Source: Rhabdaerophilum calidifontis (GTDB lineage Bacteria > Pseudomonadota > Alphaproteobacteria > Rhizobiales > Beijerinckiaceae). Taken from it: a DNA stretch of 64,000 nucleotides. The notes beneath the pieces were generated by a model, which was given only the letters and a program-made list of their open reading frames with translations, was not told the DNA's origin and did no database searches. The DNA is taken from NCBI RefSeq assembly GCF_008641065.1, contig NZ_VTRS01000003.1, positions 248,001 through 312,000 of the forward strand. The letters are read 5' to 3'. Position numbers and translations under genes: made by a program. Position 1 is the first letter of the stretch; every line of letters starts with the position of its first letter. Of this stretch, positions 18,189 through 28,865 are shown in pieces.

Positions 18189-20060
18189 ATGACCGTCCCT
18201 GCCCGCCCCCTTCCGGCCGCCCGTGCCCCGCTCCCGCGGCTCGCGCTCGCGGTCGCGCTCGCCCTCGGCGCGAGCGCCCTGCCCTTCCGGATCGACCTTT
18301 CCGGCGGGATCGCCCTCGCGCCGCTGGTCGCCGCCGCGCGCGAGAATGTCTCCATCGACAAGATCGAGATCGACACCAAGGCCGGAAAGGTCGTGCTGGG
18401 CGATCTCCGCGTCACCGGATCGAGCCTCGCGCGCGGGGAGATCGAGGCGATCTTCCGCGCCGCGAGCGCGCGCGATCTTGGTGATCGTCTTGCGAAATTC
18501 GACGCAGAATCGCTGCGCATCGGCACGATCCGCTGGCTTCAGGACAACGAATCCTTCTCCGGCGAGACGGTTTACGAGAATGTCGAGGCACGCGGCATCC
18601 GCGCCGGCGCAATCGGCCGGCTCGAGATCGCCGGCGCCAAGGGCAATTCGGTGATGAAGCTCGGCAAGCAGAAGGACAAGCCGACCCGCGTCACCCTGGG
18701 CAGGATGGCGATCGACGCCTTCGACCTCACCGCCGTGGCGCGCTGGATCACCGATGCCGATCCGACGGGCAAGGCGCCGATGAAGGCGCTGCACGGCCCC
18801 TATTCGATCGAATCGATGGAGATCACCGGCCCGGAGATCACCATGCGCGCCAACCGCACCACGGTTTCGGGCATCAAGGCGCGGCTGCCGCGCAAGCCGA
18901 TCGTCGACATGATCAACGTGCTCGGCGAACTCGCCAAGCAGGAAGGCAAGGAGAAGCCCCAGCTCAGCATCGCGGCTTTGGCCGAGATCATCGATGTCTG
19001 GACCTCGTTCGAGATGGGCGAGGGCCGGATCGAGGGCATCGCCTTCGGCGGCAAGGATGAGAAGGGCAATGCCTTCGCGGCCACGATCGGGCCTGTCACC
19101 TTCGCCGGTGGCGCCAAGGCCGGCGGCGGCACCGAGGCGATCGACATCCGCGCTGCGGACGGCTTCTTCAAGATCAAGTCGAGCCGCTTCGAGGGCGATG
19201 GCTATGCCGCGCTTTTCGCCGGCCTCGCCAAGGCGGCGCTTGCCGGCGAGCAGGGGCAGAAGGCCTCGCTCGACGAGCGGACCCGCCTGGAGACGGCGTT
19301 GAAGGATCTCGTCCTGCGCGATCTCGTGTTCGCGATCGGCGGCATCGAGGCGGATCTTCCCGACACAAAGGCCAAATCCGAGCGCGTGAAGTTCACGCTG
19401 GCCGGCTTCGAAATGCGCGCCGGCAGCTTCGTCGGCGCGATCCCGACCGCAATCGGCCTCAAGCTCGCGAATTTCAGGATGCCGGTGCCGGCCAACAGCA
19501 AGGATGACGGCATCCGGACGCTGCGCGAGATCGGGCTCGATACGCTCGACCTCACGACCGGGATCGACGCGCGCTGGGACGAGAGCAAGAAAACCCTGGC
19601 GATCAACGATGTCTCGGTCAACATCGCCCAGCTCGCCAAGCTCGCGCTCAAGGCCGAACTCGGCAATATCGAGCGCAAGCTGTTCGAGGACCCGCAGGCC
19701 AATTGGGCGCTGGCGATGATGAGCGGCACCATCCGTTCGGCGAATGTCGCGCTCGAGAACGGCGGCGGCCTCGACAAGCTCGTCGCCAAGACCGCGAAGG
19801 ACCAGAAGAAGACGCCGGATCAGCTCCGCGTCGAGATGCAGACCATGGGCCCGGCGATCATCGGCGCCTTCCTCTCCAACCATCCCGATGCCGCCAAGCT
19901 CGCCGAGGCGCTCGGCACCTTCCTCAAGACGCTCGGGGCGCTGAACCTCACTGCCCGCGCCGCCAATGGCGACGGGCTCACCTTCACGGATTTCGCCACC
20001 GCCTCCGGCAACCCGGCGGCGATCCTGTCGAAGATCCGCTTCGACGTCAGCGCACGCTGA
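18189..20060 (+). CDS. Large exported protein of unknown function
   Basis: I do not recognise this 623-residue protein. It has a basic N-terminus and one hydrophobic stretch (about residues 15-32, LPRLALAVALALGASALP) that looks like a signal peptide or anchor, so it is probably periplasmic. The rest has no catalytic motif that I can name. It has many short alternating hydrophobic/charged segments (VSIDKIEIDTKAGKVVLGDLRV, MAIDAFDLTAVARW, YSIESMEITGPEITM, ESLRIGTIRW), suggesting a long beta-rich fold like AsmA/TamB-type lipid-bridge or scaffold proteins, plus a helical C-terminal third. That comparison is only by look. It stands alone between erpA and a strong terminator, with normal codon use. 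Confidence 0.85.
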   Translation: MTVPARPLPAARAPLPRLALAVALALGASALPFRIDLSGGIALAPLVAAARENVSIDKIEIDTKAGKVVLGDLRVTGSSLARGEIEAIFRAASARDLGDRLAKFDAESLRIGTIRWLQDNESFSGETVYENVEARGIRAGAIGRLEIAGAKGNSVMKLGKQKDKPTRVTLGRMAIDAFDLTAVARWITDADPTGKAPMKALHGPYSIESMEITGPEITMRANRTTVSGIKARLPRKPIVDMINVLGELAKQEGKEKPQLSIAALAEIIDVWTSFEMGEGRIEGIAFGGKDEKGNAFAATIGPVTFAGGAKAGGGTEAIDIRAADGFFKIKSSRFEGDGYAALFAGLAKAALAGEQGQKASLDERTRLETALKDLVLRDLVFAIGGIEADLPDTKAKSERVKFTLAGFEMRAGSFVGAIPTAIGLKLANFRMPVPANSKDDGIRTLREIGLDTLDLTTGIDARWDESKKTLAINDVSVNIAQLAKLALKAELGNIERKLFEDPQANWALAMMSGTIRSANVALENGGGLDKLVAKTAKDQKKTPDQLRVEMQTMGPAIIGAFLSNHPDAAKLAEALGTFLKTLGALNLTARAANGDGLTFTDFATASGNPAAILSKIRFDVSAR

Positions 20061-20098
20061 ACCGGTTCCGCCGGGGCCATCGGCGGGACAGACGACGA

Positions 20099-20122
20099 AA
20101 AGGGCGGGGTCTCCCGCCCTTT
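20099..20122. terminator. Bidirectional intrinsic terminator
   Basis: A perfect 10-bp stem AAAGGGCGGG/CCCGCCCTTT with a four-base loop (20109-20112) lies between the exported-protein gene (ends 20060) and maeB (ends 20141). The arms themselves end in A3 and T3. On the plus strand ATCGTTTC follows, and on the minus strand the last arm runs into a T-rich stretch (TTTT). It can serve both converging genes. Confidence 0.8.
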
Positions 20123-20140
20123 ATCGTTTCTTGCGCCCGT

Positions 20141-22423
<2,283 letters not shown>

Positions 22424-22456
22424 GATTTCCCCCTCGGATTCGCGCGACCCCGGCAC

Positions 22457-22486
22457 CTTATAGGAAAATCCGCCTGCCCTCGGAAA
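22457..22486 (-). promoter_or_regulatory. Candidate maeB promoter
   Basis: On the minus strand TTTCCG (22486-22481) and TATAAG (22462-22457) are 18 bases apart. This would place transcription start about 25-30 bases before the maeB ATG. The -10 box is good, the -35 box weak; AT-rich hexamers are rare in this DNA, which is the main support. Confidence 0.35.
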
Positions 22487-22585
22487 GGCCGTTCGCGCCC
22501 GGCCGGCCGCTTTGCGTTCCGCGCGCTTTCGTCGTAAGCGCGACGAAGCCCGGACGGACGGCCGGACAGGTGCAAGGAGACCGAT

Positions 22586-22798
22586 ATGGATGTGCGGGAT
22601 TGCAACGGAACCCTGCTCGCCGAGGGCGACAATGTGCAGGTGATCAAGGATCTCAAGGTCAAGGGCACGTCCTCGGTGCTCAAGCGCGGCACCCTGATCA
22701 AGGGCATCCACCTCACCGACGATCCGGACCTGATCGAGTGCCGGGTCGAGAAGATCAAGGGCCTCGTCCTGCGCACGGAATTCCTCAAGAAGGCGTGA
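22586..22798 (+). CDS. YjdM/PhnA C-terminal-domain protein
   Basis: This 70-residue protein matches the C-terminal domain of YjdM (formerly PhnA), a small beta-barrel protein whose link to phosphonate use is historical and whose function is unclear. The signature runs from VRDCNGTLLAEGDNVQVIKDLKVKG to LRTEFLKKA. The N-terminal zinc ribbon of E. coli YjdM is absent, as in many short homologues. It ends six bases before the phosphatase gene, so the two are probably cotranscribed. Confidence 0.88.
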   Translation: MDVRDCNGTLLAEGDNVQVIKDLKVKGTSSVLKRGTLIKGIHLTDDPDLIECRVEKIKGLVLRTEFLKKA

Positions 22799-22804
22799 GG
22801 AGAT

Positions 22805-23521
22805 ATGTTCCGGCGCCTGCGGCGCGCATTGCGCAACCGCTTCCTGCCCGACCGCGCGCAGTTCGCCCGGCCGCCGGCGGATGCGCGGGCGCGCCGCGCC
22901 GCCTGGATCGATTTCCTGTTCGTCGATTTCGCGCTGCTCAGGCTGTTCTGGAAGAACCGCGCCCGGCTTTCCCCGCGCGCCTGGCGGATGAACCAGCCCT
23001 TTCCCTCGGATATCGCCTGGGCCCGGCGGCGGGGCATCCGCACGATCGTCACCGCGCGGCACGACCCGCACCATGGCGGCAACGCGCTCGTCGCCGAGGC
23101 CTGCCGGCGCCACGACCTCGCCTATGTCACCTTCCCGCTGTTCTCGCGCGCCGCGCCGAGCCGGGAGAGCCTGCTCGCGGCGCCGGATTTCTTCGCCGGG
23201 CTTGCGTATCCGGCGCTGTTCCATTGCAAGTCCGGCGCCGACCGCGCCGGGCTGCTGGCGGCGCTCTACCTGATCGTGGCGGAAGGCGTGCCCGTCCGCC
23301 TGGCGCGTCGTCAGCTCGGCCTGCGCTTCCTCCATATCCGCCAGTCCCGCACCGGCGTGCTCGACGCGGTGTTCGATGCCTATCTCGCCGCGCATCCGGA
23401 CGAGGCGACGCCGTTTCTCGATTGGGTGCGCGCGGATTACGATCCCGCCGCCATCGCGCGCGCCCATCGCGCCGGCCGGCTTGCCGACCTTCTCGACCGG
23501 GTGATTCTCCGGCGGGAATGA
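22805..23521 (+). CDS. Cys-based tyrosine/dual-specificity phosphatase-like protein
   Basis: This 238-residue cytoplasmic protein carries the P-loop HCKSGADRAG (140-149) with the nucleophilic Cys141 and phosphate-binding Arg147. A plausible general-acid loop lies upstream around FPLFSRAAPSRESL. The N-terminus is very basic. Fold and motif support a phosphatase acting on phosphoprotein, phosphoinositide-like or sugar-phosphate substrates; which one cannot be said. Its position beside an RmlC-like epimerase and a glycosyltransferase cluster makes a role in envelope-glycan control possible. No signal peptide. Confidence 0.82.
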   Translation: MFRRLRRALRNRFLPDRAQFARPPADARARRAAWIDFLFVDFALLRLFWKNRARLSPRAWRMNQPFPSDIAWARRRGIRTIVTARHDPHHGGNALVAEACRRHDLAYVTFPLFSRAAPSRESLLAAPDFFAGLAYPALFHCKSGADRAGLLAALYLIVAEGVPVRLARRQLGLRFLHIRQSRTGVLDAVFDAYLAAHPDEATPFLDWVRADYDPAAIARAHRAGRLADLLDRVILRRE

Positions 23522-23545
23522 GCGGGAATCGGCTATGGAACCGGC

Positions 23546-24082
23546 ATGATCTTCGAACCGACCGCCCTGCCCGGCGCGTTTCTGATCCGCCCCGAGCCGC
23601 ACCGCGACGCGCGCGGCTTCTTCGCGCGCCTGTTCTGCCCGGAGGAATGCGCCGCCGCCGGGCTCGATTTCACCAATGTCCAGATCAATCTCTCGCGCAA
23701 CCCGGTCCGCCACACGCTGCGGGGCCTGCATTTCCAGGCGGCGCCGCATGCGGAAGCCAAGATCGTGCGCGTCACCCGCGGCGCGATCCACGACGTGATC
23801 GTCGATCTGCGGCCCGGTTCGCCCACCCGGCTGCGCCACGCCGCCTTCCGGCTCGATGCCGAGGGTGCCGAGGCGCTGTTCGTCCCCGAGGGCTTCGCAC
23901 ATGGCTTCCTGACCCTGGAGCCGGAGACCGACGTGCTCTACCAGATGGGCCGCGCCCATGTTCCCGGCCAGGCGCGGGGCTATCGCTACGACGATCCGGC
24001 CTTCGCGATCGCCTGGCCGGCGCCGCCGGCCCTGATCGGCCCGGCGGATCTCGCCTGGCCGGCCTTCCCCGCTAACCCCTGA
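23546..24082 (+). CDS. RmlC-like dTDP-4-dehydrorhamnose 3,5-epimerase family protein
   Basis: RmlC-type cupins epimerise C3 and C5 of dTDP-4-keto-6-deoxyglucose on the way to rhamnose. The 178-residue product has the cupin core and the active-site block RHTLRGLHFQAAPHAEAKIVRV (His62, Lys72), then PEGFAHGF (His119) and DVLYQM. rmlA, rmlB and rmlD are not in this window. The product may therefore be a 3- or 5-epimerase for another deoxysugar. Converges with the GT2 gene, overlapping its end by 11 bases. Confidence 0.88.
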   Translation: MIFEPTALPGAFLIRPEPHRDARGFFARLFCPEECAAAGLDFTNVQINLSRNPVRHTLRGLHFQAAPHAEAKIVRVTRGAIHDVIVDLRPGSPTRLRHAAFRLDAEGAEALFVPEGFAHGFLTLEPETDVLYQMGRAHVPGQARGYRYDDPAFAIAWPAPPALIGPADLAWPAFPANP

Positions 24083-25400
24083 GGATCACGGCGAGGGCGC
24101 GGGCATGCACGCCGCGCCAGGCTCGCGCCGGGTCCGCCGCACCCTCCTCCGCGCCCTCCTGCGCATCTGCAGCCGGTCCGAGCAGCCGATCCGCCAGCGC
24201 GGCGGCATGATCGACCGCGCCGGGACGCGCGGGCGCATCTCGTCGCCGCTTGAGATCGAGCACAACCCGGCCCGGCGCCACATGCGACAGGCTCTCGAAC
24301 CGCCGGATCAGGGCCGCGAACGGCCCGCCGACCGATCTCCTCGCGATAGCAGGATGCGCCGGGCGCGTCGGGCAGGCGGCGATCGCCGCCGCCAGCGCAT
24401 CGGCCGATCCGGTTTCCGCCGCAAGCGTTTCGAGAATGGCGATGCCGCGATCCCGCGCCGCGCCGGGCACATGGGCGAGCTGGTCGAGGATCATCGCGTA
24501 ATAGCGCCCGTATTGCAGCGGCCGATCGCCGCCCAGGCAGGGATCCCCGGCATAGACATGCCGGCGCGCCTGCTCGATCCCCGCAAGGAGATAGAAGCCG
24601 AGGCAGGGAAACGGCCCGGCCAGCGCCTCGCGTACGGGGTCGGCCGCCGCCTCGCGCGCCACCGCGTCGAGCGCACGGTTCGCTGTGCCGACGAATTGCT
24701 CGAGCACGCTCGATCCGCCGCTCTGCGGCCCCATCGCCAGGATCGTGAACGGATGGCGGATATAGAGATAATCGTCGAGCATGGCGGGCAAGGCCGCCGA
24801 GAAATAGGCATCGACCTGCCCGCTCATCACCGCCTCGCCGGTCCGCGCCCGGAGCCGCTCGAGCACCGGACGGGCGACGAGGCCGTGATAGAGCTTCGGG
24901 GCGAAATCCTCGCGCGTGCGTTCCAGCTCGACGATCGCCTGCCGGTGCCGGGCGGCGGTCCGGCGCTCCGGCACGCCGTGGACAAGGCCGCGCCTGAGCC
25001 GAAGAAGCCCGCCGCCGCCACGCTTGTGCGCCGCCGGCCATTGATAGAAGAGCGGCGACCAGGCGAGCGCCGCCGGCCGCCGGCCGGCGAGAAGCGCGCG
25101 CAGGCGCGGCCATTGCGCCGGCAGGACCGCATCGTCATCGCCGATCAGCATCACGTAATCGCCGGTCGCGGCGGCAAGCGCATGCTCGAAATTCTGGCGC
25201 TGGCTCACCCGCACCGGGGTGCGGAGATAGCGGATGCGGGAATCGTCGAGCGCGGCGACGAGGCCGGGCGTCCCGTCGGTGCTGGCATTGTCCGAAACGA
25301 GGATCTCGAGCCCGGGATCGTCGATCGCGCACAGCGTCGCCAGCGTCGCGCCGAGCGTCCCGGCCCGCTCGCGGGTGGGAATGCCGATCGTGATCCTCAT
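24072..25400 (-). CDS. Glycosyltransferase family 2
   Basis: A 442-residue GT-A fold glycosyltransferase, probably cytoplasmic and acting on lipid-linked surface glycan. The N-terminus ITIGIPTRERAGTLGATLATL and EILVSDNASTDGTPGLV are classic GT2. The DxD-like metal site is MLIGDDDAVLP. Residues after about 230 are not typical and may give acceptor specificity. Its ATG overlaps the GT25 stop as ATGA, so three glycosyltransferase genes (GT11-GT25-GT2) form one coupled minus-strand unit. Donor and acceptor unknown. Confidence 0.88.
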   Translation of the reverse strand: MRITIGIPTRERAGTLGATLATLCAIDDPGLEILVSDNASTDGTPGLVAALDDSRIRYLRTPVRVSQRQNFEHALAAATGDYVMLIGDDDAVLPAQWPRLRALLAGRRPAALAWSPLFYQWPAAHKRGGGGLLRLRRGLVHGVPERRTAARHRQAIVELERTREDFAPKLYHGLVARPVLERLRARTGEAVMSGQVDAYFSAALPAMLDDYLYIRHPFTILAMGPQSGGSSVLEQFVGTANRALDAVAREAAADPVREALAGPFPCLGFYLLAGIEQARRHVYAGDPCLGGDRPLQYGRYYAMILDQLAHVPGAARDRGIAILETLAAETGSADALAAAIAACPTRPAHPAIARRSVGGPFAALIRRFESLSHVAPGRVVLDLKRRRDAPARPGAVDHAAALADRLLGPAADAQEGAEEGAADPARAWRGVHARALAVILRG

Positions 25401-26242
25401 CGCCCGGCGCCTCCGCCGGGCAGCCGCAGCGCCAGGCCGCGCCAGCCGGCGGAGCGCAAGGCCGCGCGGAGCCGGGCCAGGAGGAGCCCGGCGAGGCCGA
25501 GCCGCGCCCGCTGCCAGCGCCATTGCCGCAGCCAGTCCGCCGGGCCGCCGATGCGCCGCCGCGCGAGCTTGGCGAGCGGGCTCTCGCGGCCCAGCCCGCG
25601 ATCGCCGATCGCGTCGATCGTCGAGGCGTCGAAGATGTTGGAGCGGATCGGCGCCGGCGCGATGCCGTAGGTTTCGAGCCCGAGATCCCAGGGCCGGCGC
25701 AGATGCTCGTCGATCGGCAGGGTGCGAAGGCCGGGGCGCAGCAGCTTCCGCGCCCCGGAAAGGCTCAGGAGCTGGGCGCCGGTATTGTTCGGCACGCGCG
25801 AATAGAGCACGAGTTCGCGCCCACCCGGCAGCGCCGCGAGCCCGCGATACGGCGCCTTGGGCGGGTTGGAGAGGCGGAGAATGTCCCAGCCCGCCGGCAG
25901 CGCCGCGAGCGCCGCGCCGAGGAGCGGGCCGAGATCGGCCGGCAGGTCGAGATCATCCTCCAGCACCAGCGCATGCGGCAGCCCCGCCGCGACGATCCGC
26001 TGCGCCGCGACGAGATGGCTCGCATAGCATCCGACCTCGCCGGGCCGGAGTGTCGAGGCGATCCGGCCGGCCTCGTCGAGGAAATAGGGCCTGGCCCAGT
26101 CCGGCATCGCGAGACCGAGCACCGCCGGCACGCGGGTGAAGCCGAGCCCGATCCGGCCGAGTTCGGCGCGCATATGCGCGAGCCGCCCGGGATCCCGGTC
26201 GAGATTGATCAGCAGGACGGGAAGATCCGGCAGGCTCGTCAC
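25397..26242 (-). CDS. Glycosyltransferase family 25 (LPS galactosyltransferase-like)
   Basis: GT25 enzymes add galactose or glucose to lipooligosaccharide. The 281-residue product has the family start PVLLINLDRDPGRLAHM, the block GEVGCYASHLVAAQRIV, the acidic metal site ALVLEDDLDLP, and a C-terminal GAQLLSLSGARKLL with an acidic PIDEHL segment. The start is a GTG at 26242, overlapping the upstream stop as GTGA; this gives exactly the conserved N-terminus. The last 60 residues are Arg/Leu-rich and may touch the membrane. Confidence 0.88.
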   Translation of the reverse strand: MTSLPDLPVLLINLDRDPGRLAHMRAELGRIGLGFTRVPAVLGLAMPDWARPYFLDEAGRIASTLRPGEVGCYASHLVAAQRIVAAGLPHALVLEDDLDLPADLGPLLGAALAALPAGWDILRLSNPPKAPYRGLAALPGGRELVLYSRVPNNTGAQLLSLSGARKLLRPGLRTLPIDEHLRRPWDLGLETYGIAPAPIRSNIFDASTIDAIGDRGLGRESPLAKLARRRIGGPADWLRQWRWQRARLGLAGLLLARLRAALRSAGWRGLALRLPGGGAGR

Positions 26243-27126
26243 AGACGCATCCAATCCGCCGGGAAGAGGTCGTCCGTCGGGCGGGTCGCGGCGGCGGCCG
26301 GCGTGAACCAGAGCCGCGGCGCGATCCGCATCCCGCCCGGCCGGCGGTCGAGCCAGGCGCTCCACCATGAGAAGGAGGAATTCGCGATCACATGGTGGCG
26401 GGCGCGGCTCATCAGGTAGAGATCCTCGCCCGCATCGGCGCCGGCCATCGGCTCGGCATCCCCGAGCCGCGCCGCGAGCACGGCGGCGGCGGCGGCATCG
26501 TCGGAGAAGACGAAGAACCGCGCCCCCGCCACCCGCGCCCGGACCGCCTGCGCCGCGGCGATGTAATACGCCTCCGGCAGCACCGGATGCACCGCCCCGG
26601 CCGTCCCGCTCGCGTAATCGCCGCGCCGGACATGGACCGCCACGCTCGTCTCGCCTTCGAGCCGCACCGCGCGCCCCGCCGCGCCCGGCCCGGCAAGCCG
26701 CGCGGGATCGAGCAGCGCGGCGATCGCCTCCGCCCGGTCCTCGAAATAGCGCGGCGACTGGAAATAGCCGGCGATCAGCGCATCCCCCGCCAGCGCCGCG
26801 ATGGCGGGATCATGCCCGAAGCCGCGTTCGACATGGACCGGGCCGCGCCACCAGCGCGGAACCGGCGGCCGGCCCGGCGCCCGGCGCTTCGCCACCTGCC
26901 GGCGCAGGGCAGCAACAAGGCCGCGTTCGGCAGGGCGGATCTCGGCCGGCAGCGCGAACGGCGCGAGCGCATAGCCGCGCGCGGCACCGGCCCGGAACCG
27001 CGAGAGATCGAAGACGAGACGCCCCCCTTGCCGCAGATGCAGGGCCAGGCCGGCCGCGGCCTGGAACATCTGGTTCCCCAGCCCGCCATGGAGCTGGACA
27101 ACAAAGGTTGGACGCGCGGAAACCAT
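26239..27126 (-). CDS. Glycosyltransferase family 11 (alpha-1,2-fucosyltransferase-like)
   Basis: GT11 enzymes transfer fucose from GDP-fucose to galactose in surface glycans. The 295-residue product shows the family motifs in order: LHGGLGNQMFQAAAGLAL (12-29), the GDP-fucose-binding HVRRGDY (165-171), FFVFSDD (204-210) and IANSSFSWWSAWL (247-259). All key motif residues are present, so it should be active. GDP-fucose synthesis genes (gmd, fcl) are not in the window. First gene of the coupled GT11-GT25-GT2 unit, divergent from the GT10-like gene. Confidence 0.9.
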   Translation of the reverse strand: MVSARPTFVVQLHGGLGNQMFQAAAGLALHLRQGGRLVFDLSRFRAGAARGYALAPFALPAEIRPAERGLVAALRRQVAKRRAPGRPPVPRWWRGPVHVERGFGHDPAIAALAGDALIAGYFQSPRYFEDRAEAIAALLDPARLAGPGAAGRAVRLEGETSVAVHVRRGDYASGTAGAVHPVLPEAYYIAAAQAVRARVAGARFFVFSDDAAAAAVLAARLGDAEPMAGADAGEDLYLMSRARHHVIANSSFSWWSAWLDRRPGGMRIAPRLWFTPAAAATRPTDDLFPADWMRL

Positions 27127-27243
27127 GGCGCTAAATAGCCAGCCCTCCGGGCGCCGACAAGCCGGTTCGCGCCCCGGCCGGCGGCGCGTCTGCCCGGCCG
27201 CTCCCCGAACCTCTCAGCCAACCTCCTCCATCCCCCTTCCGCA

Positions 27244-28221
27244 ATGGCCTCGATCGCGCTTCTTACCGCCCATGACCGCTTTCCCTGGTCACGCCAGATC
27301 CCCGGCGGCGGCGCGGCATGCGACGGATTCCGTTTCACCTTCGGAACAATCGCGCCCGATTGCGTGCTGGCCGCGGTCTCCGACGATCCCGGTCGCGAGA
27401 TCGCGGTTCCCCTGCCGCGGGAGCGGCGCCTGGTGATCCTGACCGAGCCGCCCGGCATCAAGACCTATGCCCCCGGCTATCTCGACCAGTTCGGCATCGT
27501 GATGGGCCCGGTGCCGACGCCCGGCCATCGCGGCCGATCCATCATCGGCCAGCCGGGCCTGCCCTGGTTCTACGGCGTCGCGCTCGGCGCAGGCGGCAAT
27601 GTCGCGCATCACGATGCCGATTCGCTCGCCGCCCTGCCGCCGCCGAAGAAGGAAGCCGCGATCTCGGTGGTCCTGTCGCGCAAGTCGCGCCTGCCCAAGC
27701 ACCGCGCCCGGCTCGCCTTCGTCGAGATGGCGGAGAAGCGGCTCGGGGCGCGGCTGCGCATCTTCGGGCGCGGCTTTCGCGAGATCGCCGACAAGGCCGA
27801 GGCGATCGCGCCCTTCGCCTGCCATCTCGTCCTCGAAAACAACGATCTCGACCATTTCTGGACCGAGAAGACCGCCGATGCCTATCTCGGCTGGGCGCTG
27901 CCGCTTTTTTCCGGCTGCGCCAATCTCGACGCCTATTTCCCGGCCGGAAGCTTCGTCCGGATCGACATCGCGCGCCCCGAAGCGGCGATCGACGCGATGG
28001 CAGCGGCGCTGGAAACCGGGCAGCAGGCCCTGCGCCGCGATGCCATCGCCGAGGCGCGCCGGCGCCTGATCGCCGAGCACAATCTGTTCGCATTGCTGCC
28101 GCGGATCGCGCGCGATCTCGCCGGGGCGCCGGAAGCGGCCGCTCTGTTCACGCTGCGGCCGAACGCGGCCTTCGGCTTGCTTTCCCGCATGCGCCGCCTC
28201 GCGCGGCGCGCCAGCGCCTGA
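27244..28221 (+). CDS. Glycosyltransferase family 10-like (alpha-1,3-fucosyltransferase fold)
   Basis: This 325-residue protein looks like a divergent GT10 family member. The C-terminal half holds the family pattern: HLVLENNDLDHFWTEK (194-209), then AYLGWALPLFSGCANLDAYFP, matching the 'ENS...DYVTEK...GxVPVV' donor-binding motif of alpha-1,3/1,4-fucosyltransferases. The Ser-Arg-Lys block SVVLSRKSRLPKHRARLAFVE is also in the expected place. The N-terminal half is not distinctive. The usual Ser after EN is Asn and the TEK is kept, so donor preference may differ. Eight bases before the FkbM gene, same strand. Confidence 0.75.
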   Translation: MASIALLTAHDRFPWSRQIPGGGAACDGFRFTFGTIAPDCVLAAVSDDPGREIAVPLPRERRLVILTEPPGIKTYAPGYLDQFGIVMGPVPTPGHRGRSIIGQPGLPWFYGVALGAGGNVAHHDADSLAALPPPKKEAAISVVLSRKSRLPKHRARLAFVEMAEKRLGARLRIFGRGFREIADKAEAIAPFACHLVLENNDLDHFWTEKTADAYLGWALPLFSGCANLDAYFPAGSFVRIDIARPEAAIDAMAAALETGQQALRRDAIAEARRRLIAEHNLFALLPRIARDLAGAPEAAALFTLRPNAAFGLLSRMRRLARRASA

Positions 28222-28229
28222 GGGTGCCG

Positions 28230-28862
28230 ATGGGCCTCAACCTGATCCGCTTCGCGACCGATCCGCAATACCGCGCCGTCAAGCGCTGGAAATGGGCAAA
28301 GGGCGACGAGACGCTGCGCTTCTCGGTCGCGATCCCGCCGGGCGGCGCGGTGCTCGATATCGGCGCCTATACCGGCGAATACGCCGAGGCGCTGGCAGCG
28401 CGCGGCGTCGGGCGCATCGAAGCCTTCGAGCCGGTGCCGGATTACGCTGCCGCCTGCCGGGCGCGCGCGGCGCGGCACCCCGCGATCCGCGTCCACGAGT
28501 ACGGCCTCGCGGACCGCGATTTCCGGACGCGGATGACGCGCGACGGCCTCGCCTCCAGCAGCTATCGCAACCATGGCGCGACGATCGAGGCGGAGTTCCG
28601 CGACATTGCCGGCATCCTCGCCGCGCTTGACCTGCCGGAGATCGCGCTCGCCAAGATCAATATCGAGGGCGGGGAATACGCGATCCTGCCGCGCCTGATC
28701 GAGACCAGGCTGATCACGCGGTTCGCCGCGCTGCTGATCCAGTTCCACCGGATCGATTCCGGCTCCGAGGCTGCCTATGCGGCGATCGCTGCCGGGCTCG
28801 GCGCGACGCACGCGCCCGTCTGGCGCTATCCCTTCGTCTGGGAATTGTGGCAGCGACGCTGA
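28230..28862 (+). CDS. FkbM-family SAM-dependent methyltransferase
   Basis: FkbM-type enzymes O-methylate sugars and polyketides; in envelope clusters they often methylate glycan residues. The 210-residue product has the SAM motif VLDIGAYTGEYAEAL (41-55), the acidic IEAFEPVP (63-70), and the C-terminal LAKINIEGGEYAIL, where the conserved Asp of 'KxDxEG' is replaced by Asn-Ile-Glu. Start ATG at 28230. It is paired with the GT10-like gene, which points to methylation of the same glycan. Converges closely with the ABC exporter gene (stop codons four bases apart). Confidence 0.87.
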   Translation: MGLNLIRFATDPQYRAVKRWKWAKGDETLRFSVAIPPGGAVLDIGAYTGEYAEALAARGVGRIEAFEPVPDYAAACRARAARHPAIRVHEYGLADRDFRTRMTRDGLASSSYRNHGATIEAEFRDIAGILAALDLPEIALAKINIEGGEYAILPRLIETRLITRFAALLIQFHRIDSGSEAAYAAIAAGLGATHAPVWRYPFVWELWQRR

Positions 28863-28865
28863 GTC

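Noticed and set aside
22424-23959. N-terminal extension of the maeB frame to 1272 codons
   Set aside because: The frame stays open over the phosphatase and epimerase genes, but the maeB ATG at 22423 has a good ribosome site and the family start; the extension is a shadow.
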